This document shows positions 35,376-47,634 of a DNA stretch of 64,000 bases, piece after piece. Position 1 is the stretch's first letter. Each line of letters begins with the position of its first letter. The notes under the pieces were generated by a model. That model saw nothing but the letters and a program-made list of their open reading frames with translations, ran no database searches and was not told the DNA's origin. Source of the DNA: Hyalella azteca (taxonomy: Eukaryota; Arthropoda; Malacostraca; Amphipoda; Hyalellidae); NCBI RefSeq assembly GCF_000764305.2, contig NW_025947235.1:62001-126000 (forward strand), given 5' to 3'. The translations under genes and the position numbers were made by a program.

Positions 35376-36852
35376 CCAAAATCTCATCACTCAATCGTCA
35401 GCTCGAATCTCGTCATGCCGAATCCCGTCATCCCAAATCAATTAATTAAGTTCGAAACTAGGTATGTTCATTAACGTGAGGCCCGTCCGACCCACATTCA
35501 GCATAGAACTCCCAGTTTTAAATTGGAACTATAACAAACTTCAAAGTTAATTGTAATATAAGGCAATAAAATTTATATCTACCAACGATAAAATTACATA
35601 TCAAATTTTAATATCCAAATCCACCGACGTCCTGCAATGTCTCATGATTTTACGGTAAAATATGAAACTTTATTACCATGTAATATCCCGACACGATAAG
35701 TATCGTGGACACTCGTCCCAATAATCCCCATGCATTTCCAACGCCCCGCTCCAAACAGACAAATAATGACTAATGTATAACATGTTTGTGCATGAGTTTC
35801 TTTCTTTTTTGAAGCCTGGTGCTGAAAAATATACATGGGGATAAGCGTGTGCTTATCCACGACAATAATCACGTAATTCTTTTACATGGGATTAGTCATT
35901 TTTAACGTTGATATATGATGACGTTCCGTTCAAATTCTGAAACAGGAGTCAAAAAGAATTTCCGTGATAAATTTGGGTTGGCTAGGGTTTTTATTTGAAT
36001 AACGTTGAAATGGTTTTTGAAATTAAATAAAAGTTCAATTTCAATCCAAAACTAAAAACAAATTCCAGTTTTGTGTCAAATTCACATCGTCACAAATCGG
36101 TGCAATATTTTTCCACTTAACCATTATAGAAACAACCAATGATAGCCCTTGCCATAGATATCTCGCTTTGCTTCTCATATTCCTGGAGTCGTCTGAATTT
36201 ATATTTAAATATTTTTTTGGCTGAGAGTATTGACCGATGGCAATTAACATGAAATAGCAGATATGAAAGGATTAATTTTAAAATGCGAGGTTACTTAATA
36301 GTTTAGCAGTGAAGCAAGGCCAACTCTCTGTATTTTTTAGGGATGGTTTTGCTGCAGGTATCCGCTTGACACTGAGATAACTTCTCTACCCTTGCGACAT
36401 TTGAGCTTAATAAGGACTCAAAATTCTGATCTTTAGAACCCAAACTTCTAAGCATCAGAACTAAAATTTCTGAGCATTAGGATCCGCCAAAAATTCAGAC
36501 GTACCCCTTCATAAACACTCTGAATTTATCATGCTAAAACGGTTGGCATAATATCGCTATTAAATTTCTCTGTTGGATTTAATTTAGTTACAACACAACA
36601 TTTCCCTCGCATTTAACGATCCCGAAACTCAAAATTATCCACAACATGGAGCGATGAGAGATTAAGGAAAACTCCTGTCAAATGATTGCGCAGGATCATT
36701 TTTGGCTATCTCCAAATTGCTACGCGAGTTTGAAACAAAAAATTTATTTTTAAAAACAAGTCATTACTCCGGAGCTCAGGTGGGAGAGACACTTTTCTGG
36801 CATTAAGCTAATTGCCGGACCGAGATGTTTCACGCGTGGCAATCATTCTGTT

Positions 36853-37540
36853 ATTTAACTCTTCATTTATAGAACTCTTCAGTTATCAAACTCTTCACTT
36901 ATTCAACTCTTCACTTATTCAACTCTTTACTTATTCAACTCTTCACCTATTCAACTCTTTACTTATTCAACTCTTCACTTATTCAACTCTACACTTATTC
37001 AACTCTTCACTTATTCAACTCTTCAATAATTCAACTCTTCACTTATTCAACTCTTCACTTATTCAACTCATCACTTATTCAACTCTTCACTTATTCAACT
37101 ATTCAGTTATTGAACTCTCCACTTATTCAACTCTCCACTTATTCAATTCTTCACTTATTCAACTCGTCACTTATTCAACTCTTCACTTATTCAACTCTTC
37201 ACTTATTCAACTCATCACTTATTCAACTCTTCACTTATTCAACTCTTCACTTATTCAACTCTTCACTTATTCAATTCTTCACTTATTCATCTTACCTTAT
37301 TCAACTCATCACTTATTCAACTCATCACTTATTCAACTCTTCACTTATTCAACTCTTCACTTATTCAACTCATCACTTATTCAACTCTCCACTTATTCAA
37401 TTCTTCACTTATTCAACTCTTCACTTATTCAACTATTCACTTATTCAACTGTTCACTTATTCAACTCTCCTCTTATTCAACTCTCCACCTATTCAATTCT
37501 TCACTTATTCAACTCTTCGCCCTTTCAACTCTTCAGTTGT
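36853..37540 (+). repeat. 16-base array, about 42 copies
   Basis: Unit TTATTCAACTCTTCAC with scattered substitutions. It has no plus-strand stop in any frame that matters, so a 253-codon frame repeating LFTYSTLHLFNSSLIQ arises. That is a repeat product: 16 bases give a 16-residue cycle through all three phases. Confidence 0.95.
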
Positions 37541-38499
37541 TTTTATGTTGACCGTGAAACTGTTATCTCATGATCAATTCGTTTCTCAACCCTAGAATGT
37601 GGGATATTGGAAAATACCAATAAATGTTTCGAGCTGAAATAATTTATCATCAAATCGAGTGCGTATTAATGTTCTCATAGAAAACTGATCATTTGTAGTT
37701 GACGTATATAGATATATAAAGCATTATATATAAAGCATTTATTTGCATCCGGAGCTTAAGTTATTAAATCATATCGCAGAGAGCGAGGTTACCGAACAAC
37801 TTGTATAAAAAGTTCGGTAAAAGTTAAAAAAGTTTTTAAACAAGTGGTTTAAAGAACTTGTTTAAAAAGTTGATCGGATTTAGTGTAGATATTTATCAAA
37901 ATGTTTTACTTAATTGCATTACATGTAGGTGTCTCCGGTGGAGGACAAGTTGTAGAAAAAGATTGTGTGCTATTATAGCGGGGCATTAACAGTTGTACGG
38001 TGAAACTGTTAACTTTATTTTGAAACTTTGTTATTGCCGAGTAAGTTCTTCTGGCGATGGTAATGGAAATATTTGATGTTATCGGTAATATTTGATTTAA
38101 CGGTAGTATTTGATGTACTTAACTTTATTGAAGGAATTTACTTGAATCAAGAAGTTTAAAATATCTTATAGTGTTCATACTATTCAAAATACAACAAGGT
38201 TAAGATTAAATTTCTCGTTATCAAATCTAAAAAAAAATGTGAAACCCTTCTCATGATAATCTAAAATCTTCCAACAAAGCAATTTTAGTCATTCAATCCA
38301 GATAGAAAACATACTTAGCAGTTTTATTGTCGATCACACATCAGCTACATATTGATGACGTATACAAAATAATTACATGCGACGTGCATCATGTTTACCA
38401 GTAGTTAGTTTGTTAAAAATCCACCCCGATATACCAAAAAGAATTTTACCTGACCATTACTCATGCAGCAAAAGAACCGGTCACATATACATAACTCAC

Positions 38500-40264
38500 C
38501 TGTAGACACATTGCCCGTCTGTGTAGTGGACACCACACAGACCCTCCACAAACACAACCTGTATAGCAGCTGCACGGGCTCCGGACGTCGGTCATCCGGA
38601 GAACGGGCTTGTCTGCCCGTGCGGTGTCGCTCATCATCAAGCGAACGTCTTTGTCTCCGCTCAGAATTGTGGTCTTCCGTCTCCCTGCGCTGTAGTCTTT
38701 GCACTGTTGGACTCCGTGTATGTCTTTGCACTGGTGGACTCCGTGTATGTCTTTGCACTGTTGGACTCCGTGTATGTCTTTGCACTGTTGGACTCCGTGT
38801 ATGGACCGTGATATTGGGATGTGCTTCAAGCTTGTACTGCGTAACTGAATGTGATTGTCTAAATTGTTGTACGCGAGATGGCCGCAATCCAGGAGTAATC
38901 CTAACTCTTGTTCCTTGCATAGCTTGCCGGGTATTGTTCTCTCTAAATGCTTTTCCATGTTCAACTGAAGCGATCTTGGTCCTCCGGGGTTGGGGTATTT
39001 TTTGTCCTCCGGATCTTGGAGACTCAGGATTCTGTGCCAACGAATTCATTAGAATGTGGGCGATAGAAATTGATGCTGGTTTCAATGTGGTTCGGTTTTT
39101 TGGCTCTGAATAATTGTTATTCATTAATAAATATTTATTAAAAGAATTTCGTATAAACGCAGATTTTGCCGTGTATTTTCCACCCAAACCCTCTTCTTCA
39201 AATTTATTTTTTGCCAAGCGATAGTAAAAAATGTTTTTAATTTTGTCGATGGTAGATTTGAGAAATTCTCGCTGATACAGGGTGGAATTATTGCCGTTCT
39301 TGTAGCGTGGCTGTGTTTCTACTTGGTGATGTGATGAATTCTGTTGTATTCTTAATTTATGGGAATTTCGAGACGTTTTATATTCACCAATTAAAAAAGG
39401 ATTCTGTATTCTACGAAAGATGTAATGTTGTTGAATGTTAAACTGCTTCTCATTTTTCATTGTCTTTCCCAATATTGCAGCGGAGACTGCGCCACTGGAG
39501 CGCTTAATTTTAGTTCTATTATGATCAGCCTTCATTGACTCAGTTCTTTCTATACTAGACAAGTCCCTCTCTGAAGCTCTGCAATCTGCGCTCAAATTAA
39601 AGCTTGTATTTTTGTCCTTTGAAGTTAGGCTGAACGGTGCTGCTCCAGCGATGCTATTATAGCCGAACAAATTAACTTCAGTGTGGTTATCATTCGCTTT
39701 ATTGCTTACATAATCTCCACTCGCATCCTCCGAGCTGACGTTGTCGCGGAATAATGAGCTTAGTTCCTTATTACTGAGCAGCAAATGAACTGCATTAAGA
39801 CTACGTGTTTTTAACTTCACTTGGGGCTTGTACAATAAGGGACTCGCACGAGGCTGCAACTTAGACTCCTTAGAAAGCTCATTAAGGCGCTCCGTGTAGA
39901 GCTCGTTGAGCCGTCCCTCGTAGAACTGAGGCACCGTGTCCTCATCTTCTTTGTTTCTTTCCAACATAACCTGCAAAGACGGCACTTCTATCGGCACCTT
40001 AATCTGCACGCGACTGTTAACAACGTCGTCCGCAGTTTCTTGGACGATGCTGGGTGGTTCATGAATTGTAATATGGCTGGATTGAGTTGTGGTCATTGTC
40101 TGTAACATGACAGTTTCCTGTCGCACCGCCCATGTCTGTGAACACATAGAAACCATGAGCATGAGTGCAGACACCAGCGATATAAGTAAACCAAACAGAA
40201 GACTCATGGTGGCTCTGTTCGCCGTGACCAGACGACCGTCCAGCAAGGCCTCCAGTCTCTCCAT
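38500..40264 (-). CDS. First exon of claudin/CACNG-like membrane protein with a giant extracellular loop
   Basis: The ATG at 40264 has a strong context (ATAATGG) and an in-frame TGA 15 bases upstream, so the start is firm. The exon gives 588 codons plus one base before a consensus donor, ACAG/GTGAGT; the open frame runs on to 38405 only by chance. Residues 20-41 are the first membrane helix, followed by W45. Near the end, YRLCLWRVCVVSTTQTGNVS (568-587) has the LW-x-x-C box that follows the first helix in the claudin/PMP22/CACNG superfamily. Between them lie about 527 residues with ten N-glycosylation sequons (for example NHT, NLS, NRT, NIT), four 9-residue HTRSPTVQR repeats (488-523) and a furin-type RRQRR site (536-540). 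Sequons and the box agree with an extracellular loop. Role is unknown: junction or channel-auxiliary functions are known for the family but are not shown here. Superfamily placement is moderate. Confidence 0.75.
38690..38805 (-). repeat. 27-base coding repeat inside exon 1
   Basis: Four copies of a 27-base unit (plus strand GTATGTCTTTGCACTGTTGG and CTCCGTG) encode the nine-residue HTRSPTVQR repeat, with one PPVQ variant. The unit length is a multiple of three and preserves the frame, unlike most arrays in the window. Confidence 0.9.
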
Positions 40265-40420
40265 TATGGAATCTGGTCACCGTTATCATCAATAATTGTT
40301 CCAGCAAGCATGGTAGGGTGTATAAACAAGCATGGTAGCAAGCATGGTAGCAGCTACTGAGCAAGCATGGTAGCAGCTACTGAGCAAGCATGGTTGCAGC
40401 TCAGTAGGGTGCAAAAGAGC
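40265..40420 (-). repeat. Leader region of the gene with a 23 to 24-base repeat
   Basis: Upstream of the ATG, AGCAAGCATGGTAGCAGCTA recurs three to four times (about 40300-40400). On the coding strand this would lie in the 5' leader or promoter. No TATA box or initiator could be assigned. Confidence 0.5.
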
Positions 40421-41734
40421 GGTCATCCATCCTCATATTTCCAGCATTCGAGTTATGGGCTGTCAACCTCTTTCATATCAAAAATTACGTTGTATAACTT
40501 CGTTCGTAAATAAATTACATATTCAGAAAAACTGTTGAATTATTACGACTGTAATTTCCGTCAGGCTTGCACTTTGCACAACCATCTGGCTAAAAAGTGC
40601 ATATATAGTTTCAACCTCTGAAAAGGAACAAAAATTAAAAATACTTCATATTGACCACAAAAGAGAAAATTTTCTATTTAATTTTTGAAGAATTTTATAA
40701 TTAAGAGCATATTAACAAACACGTTGTTATTATAAGCAAAACAATTATTATTAAACACATTAGTAAAACAAATTATATAATATTTTCCTGTGACTTACGT
40801 ATTCTTAGAATAACTTTCATCCGCTGTCATTAATGTTCTGAAAATACAACGCTAAAATTTCGATCAATGATTAGCGTTTAGAAACAAGTACATTTCATTT
40901 TCATTCAGTTAGAGATAGAAACATGTATGTTTTCATTACCAAGCTGAAATTTATTTTAACCAAGCATTGCCAAAACGCTGGAAATTAGTGCCAGGCCCTG
41001 GACGAAAAAACGGCGATTGGTTAGATGATTCAAGTTTCATGGATGCAATTTCTACTGCAGCCCAATATTCGGTACGGGAAATATTGTTCACGTCCGAATG
41101 AACAAATTGTACAGCCATGGGATGTACCTACACACTCTTTATCTTACATTCTCTGTCACTACGTTAATGAATAAATGAAGTTTCATCTCACGAGATTAAG
41201 TTATCGAATCCGATAAACTCAAGCCAAGTTCACCTGGAGCCGATAAGTCGAGTTCAAAGAAGCAATTTAATGAGGCTGCTCTGAGATCAGACATCTTACA
41301 TCGGACGAGTTTTTACCGACAGCAAAGGTAAGCTACGCAAAGGTTAGAAATTTATTTACAGAGGATAATTTACCCTTATAAAAAGTATCTCAAAAACTAA
41401 ACCGCGGATTATTTTTTCTAATTTATTCAATCCTGCCTCCTGTTAGTGGTCGACAAAAACGTATTTGCCTTTCGATTCGTGCAATTCGCGTTTAACGAAC
41501 TGAAGAAAATTCCCGATCCGACCTTTCATATACATTGTTTCCGCCAGAGTGTGATAATTTTAAATTGTCACACCCAATTATATTGTAAGCCTACATTCGA
41601 ATCAACTCAATATACCAGACGCGCAACCTGCAAAAAATGGTGGAAGCTAATAAATTGCATAGCGAGAATTATTTCCGAGGCTTGCATTTGAGAGCTGACG
41701 TTAGAACTGTTCAGTGTTCGCTGTTTGTCGAGCT
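40421..41734. other. Non-coding stretch 5' of the gene
   Basis: AT-rich, no gene recognised; presumed to contain the gene's promoter, but no core element stands out. Confidence 0.35.
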
Positions 41735-42430
41735 TGACCAGTCAGTGCAGCTGTTCCTAGCGCCCAAGAACGCTGTTCTCGGCCACTCAAATCCTCTATT
41801 CCTGGCACTCAAGTGTGCTGTTCTCGGCCACTCATTGCCACTTTTCTCAGCCATAGTGCGTGCTGTTCTTAGTCACTCATTATCCCTTTTTAGCGCATTT
41901 TCTCATTTATGGGAAAAATGCCCTATCGCTCGTCATGTACGTCCGTCCGTCCGTCTGTCCGTGACTTCACGTTTTCGTCGATTCTGAGAAAATGTGCTTT
42001 CTGTCACTCACTGCAGTGAGTACTGAGTTATATTTTTTCCGTTCATAAGAGTGCTGGTCTTGGTCACTCATTGAAACTTGTCTCAGCCCCAAGGGGTGCT
42101 GTATTTGGTGATTCATGGCCATTTTATTCAGTCGCTGTTCTCGGCCACTCATTGCCACTTTTCTCAGAGCTCAAGCGTGCTGTAAATAATCACTCATTGC
42201 CACTTTCCTCTGCCGTAAAGGGTGCTGTTCTCGGCCACTCATTGTCACTTTTCTCAGCACTCAAACGTGCTGTTTTTGATCACTCGTTGCCATTTTTCTC
42301 AGCCCTAAGACATTCTGTTAATGATCACTCATTGCCACTTTTCTCAGACCAAAAGTTTGCTGTTCTTGCCACTCAGAGTTGCTGCTCCAATTGATCAAGC
42401 GCGCTGTTCTCGGCCAGTCAGTGCGTCTGT
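41735..42430 (+). repeat. Degenerate array of about 45 to 60 bases with an embedded dispersed repeat
   Basis: The core GCTGTTCTCGGCCACTCATT followed by GCCACTTTTCTCAG recurs about a dozen times with substitutions and length changes. The stretch 41883-42015 is a different sequence: the inverted partner of the 24250 repeat, containing (GTCC)n. Confidence 0.8.
41883..42015 (-). repeat. Dispersed repeat with GTCC hairpin, copy 2
   Basis: The reverse complement matches 24250-24380, sharing GTGAGTGACAGA, CATTTTCTC, AGTCACGGAC, ACATGACGAGC and CCATAAATG. Here the GTCC tract has expanded to four or five units and the second hairpin arm is lost. Confidence 0.7.
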
Positions 42431-42889
42431 TCCCAGCGTTCTCAGTGGCAAGGCTTTGGCAAGGAGCCGAGTTTTGCCGTCAGCGTTGGTAAGCCTAAAT
42501 TGTTCTTGCCACTAGCAGGAATCTCAAGTGATATATTGAGGCTGGAAATTTGGCTTGAGAGTACATAGATAGTTTCCCATGGTATTAAACCTACAAAATA
42601 ATAATTTTTTCGTTTATGGTATTTAGGTGAACCCACGTAGAATTTTTCTATATGACAAGTAATAATAAATATTATTATTTGAAAACCAATAATAAATCAA
42701 TATCAACGCTAGCATTTTTTTAATCAAGAGCAGACGAAGATGTTTCAAAAATTTTGCAGATACGTTTTCGATGATAATTTACTCTAGCTTACATAATTTA
42801 TGCTTAATAATGTTCATGATTGCTTGCTTGCAGTAACAGTTGCCCGCTTATTCTGCTCAATAAAATTATTTATATTGAATTGATTAAAT
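42431..42889. other. Non-coding stretch
   Basis: AT-rich; nothing recognised. Confidence 0.35.
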
Positions 42890-43350
42890 GCTAAAAAGCG
42901 ATGCTCAAAAACTATGCTAGAGAGCGGTGCTAGAAAATGATGCTAAAGAGCGATACTATGAGTGATACTAAAAATTGATGTTAAAGAGCGATGCTAAAGA
43001 GCGCTACTAGAAAGTGATGCTGAAAAATTATGCTAAGAAGCAATGCTAAGGAGCGATGCTAAGAAGCGATGCTAAGGAGTGATGCTAAGGAGCGATGCTA
43101 AGGAGTGATGCTAAGAAGCAATGCAGATGCTAAGGAGCGATGCTAAGGAGCGATGCTAAGAAGCGATGCTAAGGAGCGATGCTAAGAAGCGATGCTAGGG
43201 AGTGATGCTAAGGAGCGATGCTAAGGAGCGATGCTAAGGAGTGATGCTAAAGAGCGATGCTAAGGAGCGATGCTAAGGAGCGATGCTAAGGAGCGATGCT
43301 AAGGAGTGATGCTAAAGAGCGATGCTAAAGAGCGATGCTAACGAGAGATG
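42890..43350 (+). repeat. 13-base array, more than 30 copies
   Basis: Unit GATGCTAAGGAGC with A/G and A/C variants (AAGAAGC, AAAGAGC). It is in-frame stop-rich, so no long open frame results. Confidence 0.95.
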
Positions 43351-46300
43351 CTGAACTGCAACTGCAACTGCGAATGGCGTTTAAAATTGTCAAGGCTGGA
43401 AAGAAGCAGCAATTAAGTTTCACAACCAGAAGAGCAAATGCATACGCTGTTTATCTGAAAATTTTACCATGATTTCAGATTACATCTTGAGAAGTAATAT
43501 TCTTTAGCTATTCAACTGTGGTATTTTCCTTTCAATTTATTCATTTAATGTAATTATATGTATTTATTTACAATTAATACAATATACAGGTATCAATATA
43601 CGGATGATGTGGCGGCAAGACGAGAAAAAAACCTTCTAATTATAATTATAGTGATGTTTTAAATTCTTTATTTCGTCTACTGTGTTTCAGCATCGCCTTT
43701 TTCGTTTGTTTTCATGGGCGCTCCATGTCATTGAGGTCCCCGTCGATATTTCTTAAAGTAATTAATCGGTACCCGCCGTGGAAATAAAGTTCGCAGTTGC
43801 AATAGATTTTATGGATTAGTGAATCGCGCTGTGCTTCAGGATTTATTGAATCCAAAATTGCGGGAGAAAAACTGTGCGTGAAATAGAATAATTACGCTAA
43901 TTTGAACTAAAAGCTTGCGTTCATTTGCGCTTCAGACAAACATGCAGCGGAATAGCCGCAGACTTCTGGACATAAAAATTTTTTGTTCAGATGAACTTGC
44001 GTGCTCCGAAGTGTTATGTTTTATATGCGTCATATCCTTTTGGGCTCGATATGATAATAGTTATGTTTTTTATGAAAATTTGGCCGAGGTTTACACTACA
44101 GAACAAATGAGAGATTCGTTAACAAAGTTCTATTGTTCATTAAGAAACTTAACGCCTGAGCTTAGTCTTTATTGACTCGAGTTTCAGGTCGAGTTAAAAA
44201 CTTTTTTGCTATATGGCGTTGTCAGTTAATTGAAAACGAGTCTTCCGGCTTGAAAAAATTTATAAAGGAACTTTCAACAGATGGTGAAAAATAAATTATA
44301 GAGCACTCAAGAAACCTGTGAGAAAATTAAACCAATTGTCAATTAATTATCAAAAAACAAGTCTAATTTAGCTGTTCCTGCATCTTACATATTTATATTT
44401 TCGTTTTTTATATGACCAATGATAGTCACCATCGGCAAAATATGCAATTAATAGCTTCTAAGACTCATTCCTGTGAAATTCAGCTCTTTGTACACTTCTA
44501 GCTGAAAAATACTTGAAAATTATTTATTGTTTTTTTTTTAATTGCAAAGTCTAGACCAGATTTTGGCATAGCAGCGCTCACGGTCCATTTTCACTTCTTA
44601 CAGCTCACGGTTCTCAGTTCTGGCGAGTGAGCTGCCATCTACCGGCCTAGTATATCATGGAGCCTTTCAAAGGCTCAAAGACTAAAGTTTGTTCCTGTTT
44701 GTCTTCTAAGACTGGCTTGGCCGGACAGCAGGCAACTCTCAGAGAAATCTGTGAAACTTTGTATAAATCTTGGTGAACTCTTTGCTGATGTGTGGTGTTC
44801 CTGACTCAGTTTGACCCGGAATAGGAATAGATCATTTCTTTGTCCGCTCTCTGCTCATTCTAAGTTTGAGAAAGTGAGTAACTATTGTGTACTTTTGACC
44901 CAATCATTGTAATGAGCGACGATTAAGTCAACACCTGTAGAAGCGCGTCACTTCTCCGTATACTTTGTTATATGTGTCTTTCACAAGTTATAAGTCGAGA
45001 GGTATTAAGTTATTAAATCGTAACGGTGTTTAACTTCAATTCAAACTGGAGCCTTCTACCATCAAAGTTGTAGGAAAAAAATTGAATACTTAAAATATAA
45101 ATAAAAGGAGTATATGAATGGAGTCCGCAAGTATGTGAATTAATTATTAATTTTACATCTGAATTTCGCTACCGTTTCCGGCATTACCAGGATGGGTCGG
45201 CTTCAACTTTAATTGCATTCAATTTTGAAGGCATAGTATTGATCTCTATTGACCACAATATAAGAGGCCTAAATGACCTCTATTGACCTCAATGTGAAAG
45301 GACTAATTTACCTCTATTGGCCTTAATTTGTAAAGCCTAATTGACCTATATCGATACCAAAATACAAGACAGTGATAAATCAGGCAAGTATTGAGAAAAA
45401 TAAAATTGCAGCAAAACATAAGAAAATATTCAATGTACATTTTGACCTAAGAACATCCTTACATCAATTATACTAGAAATAGTCATTCTAATGTTACTGA
45501 AATTAGTATCCAAATCTAATAATAAATTTTCTGGTGGGCTTTGAAAGCACATAAATTTCGGGATATACAGTTTTCATCATTTTATCTCTATATAGAGACG
45601 CATTGTTTATTTGAAATTCAGCCGTTACTTCGGCAGCAGAGGTTTTTCCTAAAAATATTCTCTAGTGGCCTTGGTGGTGGTGGCTTCAGTGCAGATCTTT
45701 CAATTTAAAATTTCACGTGCATGTGCCAATGGCAGGAAAGCTTTGGCTCGATACTGAGACCGAATTTCTAGGGTATTTCTCGTGTGCAGGGTATTTCCGA
45801 TTCCGTGTTTCCTGTAGTGTCCAGGATATTTTAGATTTCCAGGATATTTGCGTCGAGGTTTACTACCGGGAAGAGACCTCCACTGGAAATGTTGTGGTTG
45901 TTCCGATGCTTCAGCCAGCTGCTAGTGGGTTTGTAAGCCTACGTGTTGTTAAAATTTCGTAAAGAACCTATGTTTTTTAAGCCCCTAATATAAATCTCAT
46001 ATAAATTAATTGCTATAAAACTGACGACGAAATAATAAAATCTCTACATCTAACCATTTTAGTATTTTTCAAAGGTAATTACTTTTTTACCTAACGATCT
46101 CACAACCGCGCAACAAATTTTAAGATGCGGTAAAGCTTTTAATGGCCTGTAAGGGGAAGGCAATAGTGAGCCTGCCGAGGCCGTGAAGCCGATAGGCTTC
46201 AAATGAAGCAGAAAAGAAGTGAGATGCCTCCCATACGGCATGAGTGAAGGGCGCTTCACGCTTCAAATAAGTTCGAGCTCTTTGTTTTTTTTTTGAGATA

Positions 46301-46494
46301 GCCGCTAACAAAATTTACAGCCGAAATTCAACCACAAATTTTTGGATGGGGAAATAATCATAATCGAGTTTAATCAATGTCGCATGAATATGGAATTATT
46401 CTCCTGGAATAAAACGAAATTAATCGCGAATTGTTCGTAGCTGTAATGAATGAAATGCTCAATTCAATGCTATATTCCAAAATTTTTTCGAGGT
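43351..46494. other. Long non-coding stretch
   Basis: The plus frame 43915-44175 (86 codons) and the minus frame 46059-46259 have no domain I can name. At 45232-45345 a diffuse repeat with TTGACCTCTATTGACC occurs four times. No gene called. Confidence 0.4.
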
Positions 46495-47140
46495 TTTATG
46501 TAATGCTTTATTTATTTCTTTTATGCAATGCTTTATTTATTTCTTTTATGCAATGCTTTATTTATTTCTTTTATGCAATACTTTATTCAATGTTCTATTC
46601 AATGTTTAATCAAATGATTTATTCAATGCTGTATTAAATGTTTTATGCAATGCTTTATCCAAAACTTTATTCAATGTTCTATGCAATGCTTGATCCAAAG
46701 CGTCATTCAATGCTTTATTTAATGCTTTATTCCATACTACATTCAATACTTCATACAATGCTCTATGCAGTGCTTTATGCAATGCTTCATTCAATGCTCT
46801 ATTTGATGCTTTATTCAATACTATATTCAATGCTTCATGCAAAGCTCTATGCAGTGATTTATGCAATGCTTTATTCAATGCTACATTCAATGTTTTAAGC
46901 AATGCTTTATTCAATGCTACATTCAATGTTTTAAGCAATGCTTTATTCAATGTTTTATTCAATGCTTTATTCAATGCTTTATTCAATGCTCTATTCAATG
47001 CTTTATTCAATGTTTTATTCAATGCTTTATTCAATGCTCTATGCAATGCATTATTCAATGCTTTATTCAATACTTTATTCAATGCTCTATGCAATGCGTT
47101 ATCCAATGCTTTATTCAATGCTCTATTCAATGCTCTGCAA
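46495..47140 (+). repeat. 12-base array, about 50 copies
   Basis: Unit AATGCTTTATTC with substitutions. As 12 is a multiple of three, the frame is kept and both strands stay open: 205 codons on minus (LNKALNKA type) and 71 to 150 on plus (LYSM or FIQC type). Periodicity without conservation at codon level argues against coding. Confidence 0.95.
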
Positions 47141-47434
47141 TGCACTGTCATGACTCGCATGTCAGCGCATGTCACGCGCTCACTCCTGTTAAAGTTTGTT
47201 TTGCATCGCAGTTTTCGACGCAAAAATTAAAGTGGAATTTTGGATCGGTGGAGAAAACAGGAACTTTTCCTCACCTTGTGTCACTTCAAAAATCGATGTT
47301 TCATCACTACTGACAAATTTATATTCTTCAGATCAGTATTCTTAATATAGTTAAGCACGAAATAATTGTAAATTGAGCGTTTTCCAATTGTCTATAAGTA
47401 TTAAAATCACTTGGCTGCTTAATTCGCAAATTTA

Positions 47435-47634
47435 CCAGGAATTTACAAGTAAAGAAAATAGCCAAAAAGTTCACCATTTCTTATAAGAGAAAACGTTTCG
47501 GAGTCCAGCTCCATCGTCAGTTCAAAACCTAGAACACTGGTACAAACAATTAGTAGCCTAAAATTCACATTTACGTTTTCTCTTATAAGAAATGGTAAAC
47601 TTTTTGGCTATTTTCTTTACTTTTAAATTCCTGG
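47435..47634. mobile_element. 200-base hairpin element with hammerhead-like core
   Basis: Arms of 61 bases (47435-47495 and 47574-47634) pair with about three mismatches; they contain AAAATAGCCAAAAAGTT and CCATTTCTTATAAGAGAAAA. The loop holds a minus-strand CTGACGA and GAAAC combination. It is the left edge of a 657-base tandem duplication; the second copy keeps only the right arm. Confidence 0.7.
47487..47582 (-). ncRNA. Hammerhead-ribozyme-like fold, copy 1 (uncertain)
   Basis: In minus-strand order: GAGAAAACG, then T and A, a loop of about 50 bases, CTGACGA, T, GGAG, a 5-base loop, CTCC, GAAA, CGTTTTCTC. The 9-base outer stem is perfect (stem III); the bases after it fit a GUA cleavage site; CTGANGA and GAAA match the core; GGAG/CTCC forms stem II. 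Two defects: an unpaired T precedes stem II, and I cannot draw a normal stem I. It may therefore be a relic or a coincidence of a palindromic element. The same fold is duplicated at 48144-48239. Confidence 0.3.

Larger units (their letters stand above)
34763..38499 (-). other. Proposed intron 1
   Basis: Donor ACAG/GTGAGT at 38500/38499 and acceptor GACCGTCAG at 34763. It contains a duplicated block of about 118 bases at 35146-35375 and the 16-base array at 36853-37540. No further exon is recognised. Confidence 0.5.

Noticed and set aside
36812..37595. Plus-strand 253- and 161-codon frames rich in Leu, Phe and Ser
   Set aside because: Product of a stop-free 16-base array cycling through all phases.
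38461..39113. 216-codon plus frame and 167-codon minus frame over the first exon
   Set aside because: Shadows of the exon in other frames, open because of its 27-base repeat.
46606..47313. 205-codon minus and 150-codon plus frames
   Set aside because: Product of a frame-preserving 12-base array; both strands open at once.
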